This document shows positions 62,201 to 64,000 of a stretch of 64,000 nucleotides of DNA, one piece after another. Each line of letters opens with the position of its first letter. Position 1 is the stretch's first letter. The translations under genes and the position numbers were made by a program. The DNA comes from Oopsacas minuta (lineage: Eukaryota; Porifera; Hexactinellida; Lyssacinosida; Leucopsacidae), in contig JAKMXF010000033.1 in the NCBI GenBank assembly GCA_024704765.1, positions 310,001 to 374,000 on the forward strand, written 5' to 3'. The notes under the pieces are model-generated. The model saw only the letters and a program-made list of their open reading frames with translations. It had not been told where the DNA came from and did not search any database.

Positions 62201-64000
62201 TAAACATGCTCAGGAGAGAGCTGCCATGCATGTAGCTAAGATATTATGTGATGAAGTAGATGCTGAAAAAGAGAAGAGATTGAATAAACGTAAGGCTCAA
62301 GCAAGGAAGAAATCTAAACGTAAAGAGAAGAGAAAATTAAAGAAAGAAGTTTCAACTGATGTCCAGCCTAAATCAGACCCAATCCCCTGTTCCCCTGGTA
62401 TCCACCTGCCTAGTGCCATAGAGGAGCACACCTACTCAACCAGTGCTCCCGAGAAACTCTACCCCTCTCTAGCGATTTCTCTCCTCTCCTCTCCTCGTTC
62501 CTCTACACCTCCTCATTACGCGATAGCTCCCAGGCAGGACTTCGTGCTAGCCGTTAGACATGCCTCCCCTCCTCCAACAGATTTCCAAGTAGCTCCTCTC
62601 TTGACAGCGGTATCATCTCTAGAGTCTCTGGACACTGCTTCTGATCACGCCCCTATCCATCACCAGCGTGATAGCTCCTTCTCAGACTTTGAAGATTCAG
62701 AGCTAAATCTTCCAGGTGATAATGACGACTACTATTCTAACGGGTCTAATTACTCAGATCCTCTTGATGCTCACAGCTCTCTTAACCCCAGCACCCCTAT
62801 GAGCATATCAACAGCTCACAGGAATTACAGTCCTTCCCATTCACCTCTCAATTCTCTCAGTCGTATAACAGATCTAACTCCACCGGACTCTCCCGTCAGT
62901 TCGACTAGGCTGACAAGTTACTCGCCCCCTAGGGCTAGCTACACCCCTCAAGATGAACCTCATCAGCTGTCTGTCAGATGTCAATTCCCTCCAACTTATA
63001 AACTAACCAAGTTAGACAGTCACGATTCTTCTGATAGCCAGTTTAGAAGCCGGCCTAATTCTCTCCGCTCCAATATCTCTTCTAGGTCACACAAACCTCG
63101 ACCAGAGATGTGGTCCCCTAAGAAGAAAGCTCCCCCTGCCCCGTGGAGCAAGCATTACCCATCTCTCCCTAACGACAACTGTGAGACACACCCCCATACA
63201 GCTGTCCAGGTCCCATCCCCCCTCAGTCCAGCTACATACTCACAAGTGACTAGCAACACCTTCTCTCATCGACCCTCTCCAGCTCTCTACCCAATCAGAT
63301 CCTTCCCGTCCCCCAGTAGACCCAGAGAGAAATACGTGAACGCTAGCCCCACCCCCAATTCACACCCTGAGAGCCGTACAGATAGTCGAGCCAGTGAAGA
63401 GGAGGGTGAGATCATGAAGGGGACCAAAAACCTCCATGTCTCCGTGTCCAATTCTCTAGTAGGCCGTATAATCGGTAAAGCCGGCAGCAGGATTAATCAA
63501 ATAACGAATATATCTGGAGCTCATATTCATGTATCCAGACCTAATACAAAAAGCCAGGAGAGAATAATCACTATAAAAGGTACAGATAAATCTATTGGGC
63601 TAGCTAAGCACCTGATTAGCGAAGCTCTAAGTACTCCAGATAAAGATGTGGACTTCCATCAGATCGTGGAATGTGACAAAATTAATGGGAGAGAAGAGGA
63701 TATATATGAGACACCTGATAAAGGATTAAACTTAGAAAATCCACACCTTAAATCCCTCACAAGTTCTCAAAGCAGTTTCACACAAGTACCGACAGAGGTG
63801 GAGCTGGAATCGGAACATGTACCTCCTGTAGAATCGACCCCTAACGAGGTGACAAGACAACAAGAGGTCCCTGACTCATGTCGTCCTACTTCTAACCCAG
63901 CTCCCGAAACTACTCCACTCTCAGAGCCAGCTCTCCTGCCCAGTAATCTTGAAACACAAAAAAGCTATGGGGCTATTGGACAAGAGGTCTGCTCCCGTTT
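59201..64000 (+). CDS. ANKHD1: MASK / ANKHD1-ANKRD17 orthologue, ankyrin-repeat KH protein (partial, runs off window)
   Basis: Exons are 59201-59575, 60248-60547, 60877-61110 and 61194 to beyond 64000, all phase 0; 1238 residues visible. The intron after 61110 is GC-AG (AAG|gcaaga, ttcgcag|GTG). There are about 17 ankyrin repeats (45-610) alternating two unit types, one with PLTxACWKGH and one with PLMxAxREGH. A Lys/Glu-rich helix follows (RLNKRKAQARKKSKRKEKRK), as in MASK, then a long Ser/Pro-rich disordered region. A KH domain lies at about 1047-1115 (VSNSLVGRIIGKAGSRINQI) with a GKAG GxxG loop. MASK proteins act in Hippo/Yorkie and receptor tyrosine kinase signalling. Vertebrate and fly proteins have two ankyrin clusters and over 2500 residues; here one cluster near the N-terminus matches the second cluster by its junction with the basic helix. 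Confidence 0.93.
59660..59780. mobile_element. hAT-type MITE remnant in MASK intron 1
   Basis: CTGTTCCCAACCTTTTTACCC at the left and GCAGGTTGGGACCCG at the right resemble the ends of hAT/Charlie-type non-autonomous elements. Inside intron 59576-60247. Confidence 0.5.
60615..60812. mobile_element. Tigger-like MITE in MASK intron 2
   Basis: The right end, read in reverse, is CAGTAAAACCTCCACAAAAC. Related inverted pieces (AACCTCCACAAATGAGG, TTTTGTGGAGGTTC) lie toward the left. Inside intron 60548-60876. Confidence 0.5.

Overview
This window is nuclear DNA from an animal: AT-rich, standard genetic code, short GT-AG introns. It carries clear orthologues of animal or eukaryotic genes: cytoplasmic dynein heavy chain, ERGIC-53/LMAN1, RNF217, DPH2, a SLC15 peptide transporter, PRPF4, SLC39A7, STK16, GPS1/CSN1, TBC1D24 and MASK/ANKHD1. 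It also has gene types common in early-branching or marine invertebrates: a very large GTPase of the VLIG/GVIN type, an NHL-repeat protein, a MAO-like flavoprotein and Maf-like bZIP proteins. Genes are strikingly intron-poor (several 1-5 kb genes have one exon), and the gaps between them are filled with small palindromic DNA transposons. My best guess is a non-bilaterian metazoan, probably a sponge. This rests on gene content and style only, with low to moderate confidence.

Layout: 1-2295 (-) is the 5' end of the dynein heavy chain gene; 3265-4239 (-) an NHL propeller protein; 4575-6023 (+) a tandem pair of four-EF-hand genes; 6024-9203 has no gene but holds a long nested inverted repeat; 9204-9827 (-) a UPF0193 protein; 11600-15791 (+) two flavin oxidase reading frames that phase-compatible introns appear to join into one fusion gene; 16430-18302 (-) LMAN1; 18596-19501 (-) an N-terminally truncated actin-like protein; 20735-25471 (-) a VLIG-type GTPase; 27842-28156 and 33111-33479 (+) two divergent Maf-like bZIP genes; 31974-32045 (-) initiator tRNA-Met; 35002-36264 (-) RNF217. 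From 38323 to 55093 every recognised gene is on the minus strand: DPH2, SLC15-type transporter, a coiled-coil protein, PRPF4, a class V aminotransferase, a 44-codon membrane ORF, SLC39A7, STK16 and GPS1. TBC1D24 (56345-58018) and MASK (59201 to window end) are on the plus strand.

Repeats: at least 13 copies of a pogo/Tigger-like MITE (family A, ends CAGTCAACTCCCGTTATATCG), five of a second (family B, ends CAGTGGATGTCGGTTATAAG), one of a third (family C, ends CAGCGGAAGCCGCTTAATCG) and several degenerate relatives. No transposase gene is visible. Several copies lie in introns of housekeeping genes. The most unusual single observation is the predicted MAO-ALO flavoprotein fusion at 11921-15791.

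All assignments come from reading the sequence and recalled family features. No database search or transcript evidence was available.
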